Shown: one piece after another, positions 49,336 to 59,333 of the stretch
How positions within the stretch are numbered: the first letter of the stretch is position 1
Layout of the letters: every line of letters starts with the position of its first letter
Assembly: GCF_025840185.1 (NCBI RefSeq)
Contig: NZ_JAMPJU010000008.1
Span: forward strand, 62,001 to 126,000
Direction: 5' to 3'
From: Brenneria izbisi
GTDB lineage: Bacteria; Pseudomonadota; Gammaproteobacteria; Enterobacterales; Enterobacteriaceae
Length of the DNA: 64,000 nt
Made by a program: the position numbers and the translations under genes
Notes under the pieces: generated by a model
Database searches by the model: none
Told to the model about the DNA's origin: nothing
The model's input: only the letters and a program-made list of their open reading frames with translations

Positions 49336-50928
49336 GTGTTAAGTACCAACAATATCACCATGCAGTTCGGCAGCAAGCCGTTGTTTGAGAACATTTCCGT
49401 TAAATTCGGCGGCGGTAACCGTTACGGTTTGATTGGCGCGAATGGTTGCGGCAAATCCACATTGATGAAAATTCTTGGCGGCGATTTGGCGCCGAGTTCC
49501 GGTAATGTATTCCTTGACCCTAATGAGCGTCTGGGCAAATTGCGTCAGGATCAGTTCGCCTTTGAGCAATACAGCGTGCTGGATACCGTGATCATGGGCC
49601 ATGCGGAACTATGGGCGGTAAAAGAAGAGCGCGATCGCATTTATTCATTGGCGGAAATGAGCGAAGCGGACGGCTATAAAGTTGCCGATCTCGAAGTGCA
49701 ATACGGTGAAATGGATGGTTACAGCGCTGAAGCGCGTGCTGGTGAATTGCTGCTGGGCGTCGGTATTCCGGTGGAGCAACACTATGGCCCGATGAGCGAA
49801 GTGGCCCCCGGTTGGAAACTGCGCGTACTGTTGGCGCAGGCGTTGTTTGCCAATCCAGATATCCTGCTGCTGGATGAACCGACCAACAACCTGGATATCG
49901 CTACCATCCGTTGGCTGGAGCAGGTGTTGAACGAGCGTAACAGCACCATGATCATCATTTCCCACGATCGTCACTTTCTCAATATGGTCTGCACCCACAT
50001 GGCGGATCTGGATTATGGCGAACTGCGTATTTATCCCGGCAACTATGATGAATACATGACGGCGGCAACACAGGCGCGTGAACGTCTGCTGGCGGATAAC
50101 GCCAAGAAAAAAGCCCAGATTTCCGAGTTACAGTCTTTCGTTAGCCGCTTCAGCGCCAATGCCTCCAAATCCAAACAGGCGACTTCCCGCGCTCGTCAGA
50201 TTGATAAAATCCAGTTGGAAGAAGTGAAGGCCTCCAGTCGTCAGAATCCGTTCATCCGCTTTGAACAGGATAAGAAACTGTTCCGTAATGCGCTGGAAGT
50301 GGAAGCGCTGGCGAAAGGCTTTGATAACGGCCCGCTGTTTCACAAATTGAATCTGATGGTGGAAGTGGGTGAGAAGGTCGCTATTCTGGGGACCAACGGT
50401 ATCGGTAAATCGACGTTGCTGAAAACGCTGGTCGGCGATATGCAGCCTGACAGCGGTACGGTGAAGTGGTCGGAAAATGTGAAAATCGGTTATTACGCGC
50501 AGGATCATGAATATGAATTCGACGATTCTCTGACCGTATTTGACTGGATGAGCCAGTGGAAACAGGCAAAGGATGACGAACAGGCGGTGCGTAGCGTGCT
50601 GGGGCGGTTACTGTTCAGTCAGGACGATATCAAGAAGAAAGTGAAAGTCCTGTCTGGTGGTGAGAAAGGCCGGATGCTGTTTGGTAAGTTGATGATGCAG
50701 CGTCCGAATGTTCTGGTGATGGATGAACCGACCAACCACCTTGACATGGAATCGATTGAATCGCTCAACATGGCGTTGGAATTATACGAGGGGACGCTGT
50801 TGTTTGTCTCTCACGACCGTGAGTTCGTCAGTTCGCTGGCGACCCGTATTCTGGAAATCACAGCAAATAACGTCATCGACTTTACGGGCAATTACGAAGA
50901 TTACCTGCGCAGTCAGGGGATTCAGTAA
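49336..50928 (+). CDS. ybiT: ABC-F family ATPase YbiT
   Basis: A 530-aa soluble protein with two ABC domains and no membrane part, the same length as E. coli YbiT. ABC-F proteins bind the ribosomal E site and relieve stalled or inhibited translation. Walker A motifs are GANGCGKS (34-41) and GTNGIGKS; Walker B motifs are [12 protein letters not shown] and [12 protein letters not shown]. The first domain has the usual degenerate signature and the second has LSGGEKGR. The P-site linker region lies about 245-290. The start is a GTG at 49336. It is followed by a terminator. Confidence 0.94.
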   Translation: MLSTNNITMQFGSKPLFENISVKFGGGNRYGLIGANGCGKSTLMKILGGDLAPSSGNVFLDPNERLGKLRQDQFAFEQYSVLDTVIMGHAELWAVKEERDRIYSLAEMSEADGYKVADLEVQYGEMDGYSAEARAGELLLGVGIPVEQHYGPMSEVAPGWKLRVLLAQALFANPDILLLDEPTNNLDIATIRWLEQVLNERNSTMIIISHDRHFLNMVCTHMADLDYGELRIYPGNYDEYMTAATQARERLLADNAKKKAQISELQSFVSRFSANASKSKQATSRARQIDKIQLEEVKASSRQNPFIRFEQDKKLFRNALEVEALAKGFDNGPLFHKLNLMVEVGEKVAILGTNGIGKSTLLKTLVGDMQPDSGTVKWSENVKIGYYAQDHEYEFDDSLTVFDWMSQWKQAKDDEQAVRSVLGRLLFSQDDIKKKVKVLSGGEKGRMLFGKLMMQRPNVLVMDEPTNHLDMESIESLNMALELYEGTLLFVSHDREFVSSLATRILEITANNVIDFTGNYEDYLRSQGIQ

Positions 50929-50962
50929 CCAATAGCTGAGAACGGCGCAATTTCTTATCCAG

Positions 50963-50995
50963 GGCAGCACGGTTGATCCGTCGCTGCCTTTTTAT
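50963..50995 (+). terminator. Intrinsic terminator after ybiT
   Basis: GGCAGC (50963-50968) pairs with GCTGCC (50983-50988), with an inner ACGG/CCGT extension and one bulge, followed by TTTTTATTT. It lies 34 nt after the stop. Confidence 0.85.
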
Positions 50996-51463
50996 TTGGC
51001 CTCCAGCAACATGAATAGCCGTTGAAAGCCGTGTTTATTCTGTATTCCGCTAACAAAGATAACCAATATTTATTATGTCAGAGATTATTCGGTTATCTGG
51101 CATTTTCTTCCACCGTAATTCAGGGCGTTTGATATTATGTTTTTTAAACTAAAATACCTAAAGTAAGTAATTTTATTTAGGATTTTCAGATAGAAAAAAT
51201 ACCGCTACGTCCTTATGAATAAAATAAATATCGATAAAGAACTTTTTTAAAAAATCTTTTTATATCATATTGCTATTGGTTTTTATTTAGATGATTGCAT
51301 AAGGTGATTAATCGATTTAGCTCATTAAATATAAATGAAATGATAATGTTCTGACGTTATTGCGATTATTTCTCATTTAAAAAATATCGCTGTACTTCTA
51401 AATAGACGCTGTGCGTATTAAGTCACAGTTATAACAGAAACAATAAATCTATTGTCCCAGCGA
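50996..51463. other. A+T-rich spacer upstream of the hydrogenase promoter
   Basis: About 470 bp, much richer in A+T than the flanking genes, with no ORF of note. An inverted pair, AGATAACC (51057-51064) and GGTTATCT (51091-51098), lies near the left end. The rest shows nothing I can assign; it may bind IHF or H-NS. Confidence 0.5.
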
Positions 51464-51477
51464 TTGATAGAGATCAA
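51464..51477. promoter_or_regulatory. FNR box of the hyb operon
   Basis: TTGATAGAGATCAA is a perfect FNR site (TTGAT-N4-ATCAA). TACCAT at 51501-51506 has the position of a -10 if FNR acts at about -41.5, which puts the start site near 51512. A NarL/NarP-type heptamer TACTCCT lies at 51494-51500, over the core promoter. Anaerobic activation by FNR, with nitrate repression, is inferred. Confidence 0.82.
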
Positions 51478-51510
51478 GTCTGTTAACTTAAATTACTCCT
51501 TACCATACCC

Positions 51511-51527
51511 ACACACATATTGTGTGT
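51511..51527. other. Short perfect dyad at the predicted hyb transcript start
   Basis: ACACACA-TAT-TGTGTGT sits where the FNR-dependent transcript should begin. It could be an operator or a 5' hairpin that protects the mRNA. No known factor is assigned. Confidence 0.4.
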
Positions 51528-51558
51528 TACTCCGTTCAGGTACAGGAGAATAATAAAA

Positions 51559-52698
51559 ATGAGTGGGGAAAATTTACTGCTTTCCCATCATGGCGTGAAT
51601 CGCCGTGATTTTATGAAGTTATGTGCGGCACTGGCGGCATCAATGGGATTGGCGGATTCCGCGGTGGCGGATATTGCCCAGTCAATCAGTTCTCCACAGC
51701 GCCCGCCGGTTATCTGGATCGGCGCGCAGGAGTGCACTGGCTGTACGGAAAGCCTGTTGCGAGCAACGCATCCAACCATTGAAACTCTGTTGTTAAATAC
51801 CATTTCGCTGGAATATCACGAAGTGCTTTCCGCCGCTTTCGGCGAACAGGCGGAAGAAAACAAACATCGGGCCGTTGAACAATATAAAGGGAAATTTGTT
51901 CTGGTGGTTGATGGTTCGATACCGATGAAGGATGGCGGTATCTATTGCATGGTGGCGGGCAAGCCGATTGTGGATCATATCCGCGAAGCGGCGGAACATG
52001 CCGCCGCTATTATCGCCATCGGTTCCTGTTCGGCCTGGGGCGGTGTACCGGCGGCAGGCGTCAACCCGACAGGCGCCGTCAGTTTGCAGGATGTGCTGCC
52101 CGGAAAGACGGTCATCAATATTCCCGGTTGTCCGCCGAATCCCCATAATTTCCTCGCCACCGTCGCCCACATCATCACTTACCAACGTCCGCCCGCCCTG
52201 GATGCCGAGGGACGGCCAACCTTTGCCTACGCGCGTTTGATCCATGAAAACTGCGAACGGCGTCCGCATTTTGACGCCGGACGTTTCGCCAAAGAGTTTG
52301 GTGATGAAGGCCATCGGCAAGGGTGGTGCCTCTACCACCTGGGCTGTAAAGGGCCGGAAACTTACGGCAACTGTCCGACGCTGGAATTTTGCGATGTGGG
52401 CGGCGGCATCTGGCCGGTGGGGATCGGACATCCCTGCTACGGCTGTAACGAGAAAGGGATCGGGTTTACCAAAGGTATCTTCCAACTGGCCAACGTTGAG
52501 AATCCCACGCCGCATGTTGAAAAACCGGACATCCACAGTCCCGAAGGCGGTGAGATATCGGCGACGGCTGTCGGGTTGATTGGCGGCATACTGGGTGTGG
52601 TGGGGGGCGTCAGTCTGATGACCGTGCGTGAGTTGGGGCGTCAGCAAAAGCAGAGCCAAGGCCAGCAAGACGCCGGAAACGGACCCCGGGAGGGTTAA
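51559..52698 (+). CDS. hybO: Hydrogenase-2 small subunit
   Basis: A 379-aa precursor of the electron-transfer subunit of the membrane-bound uptake [NiFe]-hydrogenase 2, which oxidises H2 on the periplasmic side. The twin-arginine signal NRRDFMKLCAALAASMG directs folded export together with HybC. Cysteines for three Fe-S clusters are in GAQECTGCTES, IGSCSAWGG, IPGCPPNP, WCLYHLGCKGPETYGNC and HPCYGCNEKG. The C-terminal membrane anchor is about 340-365. The start at 51559 follows CAGGAGAA. It is the first gene of the hyb operon, 3 nt before hybA. Confidence 0.97.
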   Translation: MSGENLLLSHHGVNRRDFMKLCAALAASMGLADSAVADIAQSISSPQRPPVIWIGAQECTGCTESLLRATHPTIETLLLNTISLEYHEVLSAAFGEQAEENKHRAVEQYKGKFVLVVDGSIPMKDGGIYCMVAGKPIVDHIREAAEHAAAIIAIGSCSAWGGVPAAGVNPTGAVSLQDVLPGKTVINIPGCPPNPHNFLATVAHIITYQRPPALDAEGRPTFAYARLIHENCERRPHFDAGRFAKEFGDEGHRQGWCLYHLGCKGPETYGNCPTLEFCDVGGGIWPVGIGHPCYGCNEKGIGFTKGIFQLANVENPTPHVEKPDIHSPEGGEISATAVGLIGGILGVVGGVSLMTVRELGRQQKQSQGQQDAGNGPREG

Positions 52699-52701
52699 GC
52701 C

Positions 52702-53730
52702 GTGAACAGACGCAATTTTTTCAAACTGGCTTCCGCCAGTGCGTTACTGGCCGGTAAGCCATTGACCAGCCAGGCCGCGGCGCAAAACAAACCGCCGATC
52801 CCCGGCGCGTTGGGTATGTTATATGACTCAACATTGTGCGTCGGCTGTCAGGCATGCGTGACAGAATGTCAATTGGTCAACCAATCGGCCTATAACCCTG
52901 ACAGCAAGATCTATGCGGGCGGTTCGGCAATCTGGTCCAACAATGACAAGCTGAGTCCTTACACCAATAACATCATCCAGGTGTGGCGCTCCGGCGAAGG
53001 AAAAAACAAGGATCAGGCCGACAACGGCTACGCCTACATCAAGAAACAGTGCATGCATTGCGTCGATCCCAACTGCGTATCGGTCTGTCCGGTCACTGCT
53101 CTGAAGAAAGACGTCAAAACCGGCGTGGTGCACTATGACGCCAGCGTTTGCACCGGTTGTCGTTACTGCATGGTGGCCTGTCCGTTCAATATTCCCAAAT
53201 ATGACTACGAAAATCCGTTCGGCAAACTGCACAAATGCGAACTGTGTAATCAGCCGGGGCTGGAACGTCTGGATAAAGGCGGCCTGCCGGGTTGCGTGGA
53301 TGTCTGTCCGACGGGCGCGGTGATTTTCGGCACGCGTGAAGAATTATTGGCTGAAGCGCGGCATCGTTTGTCATTGCAGGCGGGAGAGGAGTACCGCTAT
53401 CCGCGTCAGACGCTGGCGAAAAAGGATACCTATCTCCACACCGTACCGAAATACGATCGGCATGTTTATGGCGAAAAAGAGGCTGGCGGTACGCAGGTGC
53501 TGGTGCTGGCGGGCGTGCCTTACCAGAATCTGGATCTGCCGGAACTGGCCGAGCTTTCCACCGGCGCCCGCTCCGAATATGTCCAGCACACACTCTACAA
53601 GGGCATGGTGTTGCCGCTGGCGGTGCTGGCCGGGCTATCTGTTCTGGTGCATCGCAACACCCGGTCTGACCGGGCGGATCACCGCCCGGAAGCCGACAGG
53701 AAACAGGAGGACAATCATGACGGCGCATAA
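52702..53730 (+). CDS. hybA: Hydrogenase-2 ferredoxin-like electron carrier HybA
   Basis: A 342-aa periplasmic iron-sulfur protein that passes electrons from HybO to HybB. The Tat signal is [18 protein letters not shown]. Four ferredoxin-type clusters are indicated by [35 protein letters not shown] and CELCN with CVDVC. A C-terminal membrane helix ([17 protein letters not shown]) anchors it. The start is a GTG at 52702 with GGGAGGG upstream inside hybO. It overlaps hybB by 14 nt. It is slightly longer than in E. coli (328 aa). Confidence 0.95.
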   Translation: MNRRNFFKLASASALLAGKPLTSQAAAQNKPPIPGALGMLYDSTLCVGCQACVTECQLVNQSAYNPDSKIYAGGSAIWSNNDKLSPYTNNIIQVWRSGEGKNKDQADNGYAYIKKQCMHCVDPNCVSVCPVTALKKDVKTGVVHYDASVCTGCRYCMVACPFNIPKYDYENPFGKLHKCELCNQPGLERLDKGGLPGCVDVCPTGAVIFGTREELLAEARHRLSLQAGEEYRYPRQTLAKKDTYLHTVPKYDRHVYGEKEAGGTQVLVLAGVPYQNLDLPELAELSTGARSEYVQHTLYKGMVLPLAVLAGLSVLVHRNTRSDRADHRPEADRKQEDNHDGA

Positions 53731-54916
53731 AGCGAGTCCATTAGGCGGACGTCTGGTCAGTTGGCCGATCATGTTGCTGGCGCCGTTTATCGTGCTGTGC
53801 GCGCTGCTGATCGTAAAACGTCTGGTGTTTGGTATTGGCGATGTCGCGGCGCTCAATGGCGGCTATCCGTGGGGGATCTGGATCGCGTTCGATCTGCTGG
53901 TGGGTACCGGTTTTGCCTGCGGCGGCTGGGCGCTGGCCTGGGCGGTCTATGTGTTTAACCGCGGAGAATATCATCCGCTGGTGCGTCCGGCGCTGTTGGC
54001 CAGCTTGTTCGGTTATTCGCTCGGCGGGCTGTCGATCACTATTGATGTCGGACGTTACTGGAATCTGCCGTACTTTTTTATTCCGGGCTTTTTCAATACT
54101 TCATCGGTGCTGTTTGAAACCGCGGTCTGTATGACGATCTACATCGGCGTCATGGCGCTGGAGTTCGCGCCGGTGATCTGCGAACGCATGGGATGGAAAG
54201 TCTCGCTCAGGCGTCTGAACAAAGTGATGTTCTTTATCATTGCGTTGGGCGCGCTGTTGCCGACCATGCACCAGTCATCCATGGGTTCATTGATGATTTC
54301 CGCCGGTTATAAAGTTCATCCGCTGTGGCAGAGCTATGAGCTATTGCCGCTGTTCTCGCTGCTGACCGCCTTCATCATGGGTTTTTCCATCGTGATGTTT
54401 GAAGGTTCGCTGGCGCAGGCCGGATTAAAAGGGCGCGGGCCGAATGAAAAACACCTGTTTGCTCGTTTGACGCAAATCATTCAGGTTCTGCTGTTGTTGT
54501 TTGTGGTATTGCGGTTCGGCGAATTAAGCTGGAATGACAAACTGGGCTATCTGTTTAAAGGCGATCGTTTTGCGATAACGTTCTGGTGTGAAGCGGCGCT
54601 GATGATCTTCCCGTTGGTGGTGTTCCGTTTCCAACGCTTCCGCCACGATTCACGTCTGCTATTTGTGGGCGCGTTGAGCCTGTTGTTCGGCGCGGCCTTA
54701 TGGCGGCTGAGCTATTCCCTGCTGGCTTTCAACCCCGGTGGCGGCTATCACTATTTCCCGGCGACGGCGGAAGTGCTGATCTCCATCGGTTTTGTGGCGA
54801 TTGAAGTCTGCGCCTACATCTTGTTAATCCGGCTGTTGCCGGTACTTCCCGCGCTGGAAGGCGTTCATAAGAATTATCAGGCCGAGGTAAAGCATGAGCC
54901 AACGCATCACCATTGA
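53717..54916 (+). CDS. hybB: Hydrogenase-2 membrane subunit HybB
   Basis: A 399-aa NrfD-type integral membrane protein with about ten segments. It moves electrons from HybA to menaquinone and has been linked to proton transfer. Conserved stretches are [23 protein letters not shown] (its latter part is near invariant), [13 protein letters not shown] and [21 protein letters not shown]. The ATG at 53717 has a perfect AGGAGG 6 nt upstream. An open frame extends far upstream through hybA but is not coding. It overlaps hybA by 14 nt and hybC by 23 nt. Confidence 0.95.
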   Translation: MTAHKASPLGGRLVSWPIMLLAPFIVLCALLIVKRLVFGIGDVAALNGGYPWGIWIAFDLLVGTGFACGGWALAWAVYVFNRGEYHPLVRPALLASLFGYSLGGLSITIDVGRYWNLPYFFIPGFFNTSSVLFETAVCMTIYIGVMALEFAPVICERMGWKVSLRRLNKVMFFIIALGALLPTMHQSSMGSLMISAGYKVHPLWQSYELLPLFSLLTAFIMGFSIVMFEGSLAQAGLKGRGPNEKHLFARLTQIIQVLLLLFVVLRFGELSWNDKLGYLFKGDRFAITFWCEAALMIFPLVVFRFQRFRHDSRLLFVGALSLLFGAALWRLSYSLLAFNPGGGYHYFPATAEVLISIGFVAIEVCAYILLIRLLPVLPALEGVHKNYQAEVKHEPTHHH

Positions 54917-56600
54917 TCCTATTACCCGTATCGAGGGACACCTGCGCATTGACTGCGAAATTGAACAGGGGAAAGTCACCAAAGCCTGGTCATCCGGCAC
55001 CATGTGGCGCGGTATGGAGGAAATTGTTAAAGGTCAGGACCCGCGCGATGCGTGGATGATTGTGCAGCGTATCTGCGGCGTCTGCACCACGGTGCACGCC
55101 ATTGCTTCGGTGCGTGCGGTAGAAAATGCTCTGCAACTGAATGTGCCGGTCAATGCCCAATACATCCGTAACCTGATCCTGGCGGCGCACAGTATCCACG
55201 ACCATATCGTGCATTTCTATCAGCTATCCGCGCTGGACTGGGTGGATGTGACCTCTGCTCTTGATGCCTCCCCGCAAAAAGCGGAAGCGTTACTGAAAGG
55301 GTTGTCCGACTGGTCGTTGAACAATGCGGCGGAATTCTCCAAGGTGCAGCAAAAGCTGAAAGATTTGGTCGCCAGCGGTCAACTGGGGATTTTCGCCAAC
55401 GGCTATTGGGGACACCCGGCGATGGCGTTGCCGCCGGAAGTAAATCTGATTGCCGTCGCCCACTATTTGCAGGCGCTGGAGTGTCAGCGTGACGCGAACC
55501 GTATTGTGGCGATCCTCGGCGGCAAGACGCCGCACATCCAGAACCTGGCGGTAGGTGGCGTGGCGAATCCGATCAATCTGGATGCCCCCAGCGTGCTGAA
55601 TCTGGAACGCCTGATGTACGTGAAATCGTTTATCGATCGGTTGAGCGACTTTATCGAACAGGTCTACAAAGTGGATTGCGCGGTGATCGCGGCGCACTAT
55701 CCTGACTGGCTGAGTCTGGGTAAAGGCGCCGATCATTATCTCAGCGTCCCGGAACTGCCGACCGATAACCAGGGCGGCAGCTTCCTGTTGGCCGGCGGTT
55801 ATCTGGAAAATGGCGACTTTGCCAACTATCGGCCGATTACCAGCCACACCGATCCGTTTCTGATCGACGGCATCAAGGAAAGCGGCAAACACGCCTGGTA
55901 TCAGGACGATGAACCGTTGGCGCCGTGGGAGGGATTAACGCGCCCGAACTACACTGGTTGGCAGGATGAGGGCAAATACACCTGGGTGAAAGCGCCGACC
56001 TTCTACGGCAAGACGGTTGAGGTGGGGCCGCTGGCATGGCTGTTGTGCAGTCTGGCGGCCAAACATCAGGATACCGAAGCCCACTATGCGCAAGTGGCGG
56101 CGGCCTACCAGAAACTGACGGGACAAACACTGAAAGAGGAACACCTGCATTCCACATTGGGCCGGGTGATCGGTCGCACCGTGCATTGTTGCGTATTGAA
56201 GGATACGCTGGCGCAGCAATGGCAGGCGCTGGTCGCCAACATTGGCAACGGCGATCACCAGACGTTTATCAAACCTGATTTATCGCCGGATACTGAGTTC
56301 CGCGGCGTCGGGTTCGGGGAAATGCCGCGCGGCATGCTGTCGCATTGGATCGTCTTCAAAAACGGTAAAATCACCAACTATCAGGCCGTGGTGCCTTCAA
56401 CCTGGACATCCGGGCCGCGTAACTTCGAGGGGGTCGCCGGCCCTTACGAACAGTCGTTGGTGGGTACGCCGATCGCCGATCCACATAAACCGCTGGAAGT
56501 GGTGCGAACCATCCACTCGTTTGATCCGTGCATGTCCTGTGCGGTGCATATCGTGGATATGGTTGATGGCAGCGAAGTGACGCGGGTTAAGGTGCTGTGA
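54894..56600 (+). CDS. hybC: Hydrogenase-2 large (catalytic) subunit
   Basis: The 568-aa subunit that holds the NiFe(CN)2CO site. The two cysteine pairs that bind nickel are RICGVCTTVH near the N-terminus and DPCMSCAVH near the C-terminus. The 15-residue tail after the final His is removed by the protease HybD after nickel insertion. The N-terminus [19 protein letters not shown] is typical. It lacks its own export signal and travels with HybO. The length is one residue more than E. coli. Confidence 0.97.
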   Translation: MSQRITIDPITRIEGHLRIDCEIEQGKVTKAWSSGTMWRGMEEIVKGQDPRDAWMIVQRICGVCTTVHAIASVRAVENALQLNVPVNAQYIRNLILAAHSIHDHIVHFYQLSALDWVDVTSALDASPQKAEALLKGLSDWSLNNAAEFSKVQQKLKDLVASGQLGIFANGYWGHPAMALPPEVNLIAVAHYLQALECQRDANRIVAILGGKTPHIQNLAVGGVANPINLDAPSVLNLERLMYVKSFIDRLSDFIEQVYKVDCAVIAAHYPDWLSLGKGADHYLSVPELPTDNQGGSFLLAGGYLENGDFANYRPITSHTDPFLIDGIKESGKHAWYQDDEPLAPWEGLTRPNYTGWQDEGKYTWVKAPTFYGKTVEVGPLAWLLCSLAAKHQDTEAHYAQVAAAYQKLTGQTLKEEHLHSTLGRVIGRTVHCCVLKDTLAQQWQALVANIGNGDHQTFIKPDLSPDTEFRGVGFGEMPRGMLSHWIVFKNGKITNYQAVVPSTWTSGPRNFEGVAGPYEQSLVGTPIADPHKPLEVVRTIHSFDPCMSCAVHIVDMVDGSEVTRVKVL

Positions 56601-57133
56601 TGAACATACTGGTGTTGGGGGTGGGCAATCTGCTGTTAAGTGATGAAGCCGTTGGGGTGCGGATCGTGGAAGCGTTGGAACAGCGTTATACCTTTGCGCC
56701 GCCAATCGACATCGTTGATGGCGGCACCTGCGGACTGGAACTGATGGACGCGATGGCAAAGCGCGATCACCTGATCGTGACCGATGCGGTGCTGACCGGA
56801 CAAGCGCCAGGCACGGTGACGATACTGCGCGACAGCGAAGTCCCTGCGCTGTTTACCCGCAAAATTTCCCCGCACCAGTTGGGTTTAGCCGATGTGCTGA
56901 TGGCATTGCAACTGACGGAGGAATTTCCGCGTCAACTGACGCTGATTGGCGTCGAGCCGGCTTCTCTGGCGGTGCATATCGGTTTGAGCGCAACGGTAAA
57001 ACAGGCGCTTGAGCTTGCGTTACAACAGGTTGTGGCCGCATTGCGGCAAAGCGGCGTAACAGTGAGTGAACGAGGCGAGGCCGGCAGTAATGAGATCGAT
57101 AGCGACAAGGTCGATAGTGAACAGCACATCTGA
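56600..57133 (+). CDS. hybD: Hydrogenase-2 maturation endoprotease HybD
   Basis: A 177-aa nickel-dependent protease that trims the HybC C-terminus. The nickel-sensing residues are present: Glu in LLSDEAVGVRI, Asp in LIVTDAVL and His in KISPHQLGLADVL. It is longer than E. coli HybD (164 aa) at the C-terminus. The ATG at 56600 overlaps the hybC stop by one base (TGATG). The 3' end overlaps the proposed hybE start by 44 nt. Confidence 0.95.
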   Translation: MNILVLGVGNLLLSDEAVGVRIVEALEQRYTFAPPIDIVDGGTCGLELMDAMAKRDHLIVTDAVLTGQAPGTVTILRDSEVPALFTRKISPHQLGLADVLMALQLTEEFPRQLTLIGVEPASLAVHIGLSATVKQALELALQQVVAALRQSGVTVSERGEAGSNEIDSDKVDSEQHI

Positions 57134-57659
57134 TGTGACCGATGTGCACCGGATAACGGGTGAGCGCAATGCAGCGTCGTCCGTTGTTCGTCATGATGAA
57201 CATCCGGCAGCGTGGCTGGAGCGGATGTTCATGACGATTGCCGATGAAAAAATGCGTTCGTTGCCGTTTTTCCGTGCGGACATCCCGGTGCGCGCCTGCG
57301 GTTTTACCCGGTTTGAGCAGCAGTGGGTCGGTTGTCTGCTGACGCCCTGGATGATGAGTTTGCTGGTTCTTCCGGGGCCGGGGCAGGTCTGGTCGGACAG
57401 GCCGTTAGCCGATCGTCTGGCGTTAGCCCTCCCTTGCGGTAATGTGACGTTTATCGTTGGCGAGATGGCGGGAAAACAATATCTGTCCTGCTCGCTGATG
57501 TCGCCCATCGATAGCCGACTACGCGGGAAGCAAGCGGTTTCACTGGCTGAGCAGAGTGCGAAAATGGCGCTGTCGTTGCCGGTGGCGGATGCCGATGCGC
57601 CGCGTAACCTACGTCGCCGCGAACTGTTTCGCCGAAACCGGAGTGAACCCCATGCATGA
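57090..57659 (+). CDS. hybE: Hydrogenase-2 assembly chaperone HybE
   Basis: A 189-aa protein of the HybE/HupJ type. E. coli HybE binds the Tat precursor of HybO and coordinates its export. Shared segments are EQQWVGCLLTPWMMSLLVLPGPGQ, ALPCGNVTFIVGE and QYLSCSLMSP. The rubredoxin-like region of some homologues is absent, as in E. coli. The N-terminus is uncertain: ATG at 57090 (after GAGGCGAGG) is chosen, and GTG at 57066 or a later codon remain possible. It overlaps hybD by 44 nt and hybF by 8 nt. Confidence 0.85.
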   Translation: MRSIATRSIVNSTSDVTDVHRITGERNAASSVVRHDEHPAAWLERMFMTIADEKMRSLPFFRADIPVRACGFTRFEQQWVGCLLTPWMMSLLVLPGPGQVWSDRPLADRLALALPCGNVTFIVGEMAGKQYLSCSLMSPIDSRLRGKQAVSLAEQSAKMALSLPVADADAPRNLRRRELFRRNRSEPHA

Positions 57660-57993
57660 AATTTCCATGTGCTACAACGCGTTGGAATTGATTGAGCAGC
57701 AGGCGCGTCAACATCAGGCCCGTCGGGTCACCGAAGTCTGGCTGGAAGTGGGGGCGCTCTCCTGTATTGAAGAGAGCGCGCTGCGTTTTTGTTTCGAGTC
57801 CGTCTGTCGACAAACGCTGGCGGAAGGTTGTCGGTTGCATATCGCTATCCGCCCGGCCAAGGCCTGGTGCTGGGAATGCAGTGCGGTCATCGACGTGGTT
57901 GAGCACGGCGTCGGATGTCCGGTTTGCGGCAGTTACCATCTGCGCGTAGATGATGGCGACAGTCTGCAAATCAAACAGTTGGCGATCGAGTAA
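57652..57993 (+). CDS. hybF: Hydrogenase nickel incorporation protein HybF (HypA family)
   Basis: A 113-aa metallochaperone that, with HypB, delivers nickel to the large subunit. The N-terminal MHE (His2 is a nickel ligand) and the zinc motif WCWECS and GCPVCGS are intact. Details such as PAKAWCWECS fit E. coli HybF better than HypA. The start at 57652 overlaps hybE by 8 nt; a longer open frame upstream is ignored. hypB follows after 45 nt. Confidence 0.94.
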   Translation: MHEISMCYNALELIEQQARQHQARRVTEVWLEVGALSCIEESALRFCFESVCRQTLAEGCRLHIAIRPAKAWCWECSAVIDVVEHGVGCPVCGSYHLRVDDGDSLQIKQLAIE

Positions 57994-58038
57994 CGGCTTT
58001 TTAAGCTTTCTGAAGATTGATAGCGGGAGGAGATCCCT

Positions 58039-59055
58039 ATGTGTACCACATGCGGTTGCGGTGAAGGGGAGCGCAAAATCGAAGGTGACGAGCATTCTCA
58101 TGATCATCATCACGAGCATCATCACAAAAACCATCACGATCACGGGCATGACCACGCGCATAGCCATGACCATCATCACGGCGGCAAGATCAAGGGTCGC
58201 TGCGTGATTATCCATCACCACCATTATCATGGCGATGTCCATAACCACTACTATGCTTTGCCGCCTAAGATCGTAAAGGGGGCGAAGCCGGTGAAAAAAA
58301 ACGCCGCCGAAGAGGGCGAAGCGGCGTTTCAGCCAGAGGTCAATGAACAGGATCTGCATTACGGACAAGGCGCGGCGGGAACCCATGCGCCGGGGATCGG
58401 GCAGCAACGCCTGTTACAGATTGAAATGGACGTGCTGAGCAAAAATAACCATCTGGCGGAACATAACCGGGAACATTTTAACGCGCAGAACATTCTGGCG
58501 TTGAATCTGGTTTCCAGCCCCGGTTCAGGTAAAACCACGTTGTTGACGACAACGCTGAACCATATTGGTCCGCAGATGCCTTGCGCGGTGATCGAGGGCG
58601 ATCAGCAAACCGCCCATGACGCGGAGCGCATCCGGGCAACGGGCGTGGCTGCTATTCAGGTGAATACCGGCAAGGGATGCCATCTGGATGCGCAGATGGT
58701 GCATGATGCGGCCCATCGTCTGCAACTGGCGGATAACAGCCTACTGTTTATCGAGAATGTCGGCAATCTGGTGTGTCCGGCAGGGTTTGATCTGGGCGAA
58801 CGCGCGAAAGTCGCGGTGCTGTCAGTGACCGAAGGTGAAGATAAACCGCTGAAATATCCGCATATGTTTGCGGCGTCATCGCTGATGATTGTGAATAAAA
58901 TCGATCTGCTGCCTTATCTGGATTTCAATCTGGAAGCGTGTGTCGCCAACGCCCGACGGGTCAACCCGGAAATTCAGATCATCGCGTTATCTGCCCGTAC
59001 CGGCGAAGGGATGGATGCATGGCTTGGTTGGCTGGAGGCGCAACGATGTGCCTAG
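58039..59055 (+). CDS. hypB: Hydrogenase nickel incorporation GTPase HypB, His-rich
   Basis: A 338-aa SIMIBI-class GTPase that drives nickel insertion. MCTTCGCGE is the N-terminal high-affinity nickel site. Two histidine clusters follow: 18 His in residues 19-47 and 7 His in residues 59-70; E. coli HypB (290 aa) lacks both. The G domain starts near 150 with the P-loop SSPGSGKT, then IEGDQQT, the metal site [16 protein letters not shown] and NKIDLLP. The histidines probably store nickel. It overlaps hybG by 10 nt. An AAGGAG-like GGGAGGAG precedes the ATG. Confidence 0.96.
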   Translation: MCTTCGCGEGERKIEGDEHSHDHHHEHHHKNHHDHGHDHAHSHDHHHGGKIKGRCVIIHHHHYHGDVHNHYYALPPKIVKGAKPVKKNAAEEGEAAFQPEVNEQDLHYGQGAAGTHAPGIGQQRLLQIEMDVLSKNNHLAEHNREHFNAQNILALNLVSSPGSGKTTLLTTTLNHIGPQMPCAVIEGDQQTAHDAERIRATGVAAIQVNTGKGCHLDAQMVHDAAHRLQLADNSLLFIENVGNLVCPAGFDLGERAKVAVLSVTEGEDKPLKYPHMFAASSLMIVNKIDLLPYLDFNLEACVANARRVNPEIQIIALSARTGEGMDAWLGWLEAQRCA

Positions 59056-59333
59056 GCATTCCGGGAAAAGTGATATCTGTCGGCGATGATATTCACCAGC
59101 CAGCGTATGTTGATGTCTGCGGGGTACAGCGGGCGATCAATATCGCGCTGGTTTGTGAGGATTCTCCCGCCGATCTGGTGGGGCAATGGGTGTTGGTGCA
59201 TGTCGGTTTCGCCATGAGCCTGCTGGATGAACAGGAGGCGCGGGATACGCTGGAAGCACTGCAATCCATGCGCGCCATCGGGCTGGAACTGGATGAATGG
59301 CGACAAAGCGGAGAGATTCATGCAATACGTTGA
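59046..59333 (+). CDS. hybG: Hydrogenase maturation chaperone HybG (HypC family)
   Basis: A 95-aa chaperone. HypC-type proteins carry the Fe(CN)2CO unit with HypD and pass it to the large-subunit precursor. The obligatory Cys2 is present in MCLGIPGKV, and [20 protein letters not shown] is the family C-terminal helix. Wording such as [16 protein letters not shown] and the ICEGNPADLLGQW-like [12 protein letters not shown] place it with HybG, the hydrogenase-2 version. It overlaps hypB by 10 nt and hypD by 14 nt. Confidence 0.93.
   Translation: MCLGIPGKVISVGDDIHQPAYVDVCGVQRAINIALVCEDSPADLVGQWVLVHVGFAMSLLDEQEARDTLEALQSMRAIGLELDEWRQSGEIHAIR

Noticed and set aside
53336-53716. A long upstream extension of hybB through hybA
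   Set aside because: The extension is Arg/Trp-rich shadow sequence in a frame overlapping conserved hybA; the ATG at 53717 has a perfect AGGAGG and matches the HybB family start.
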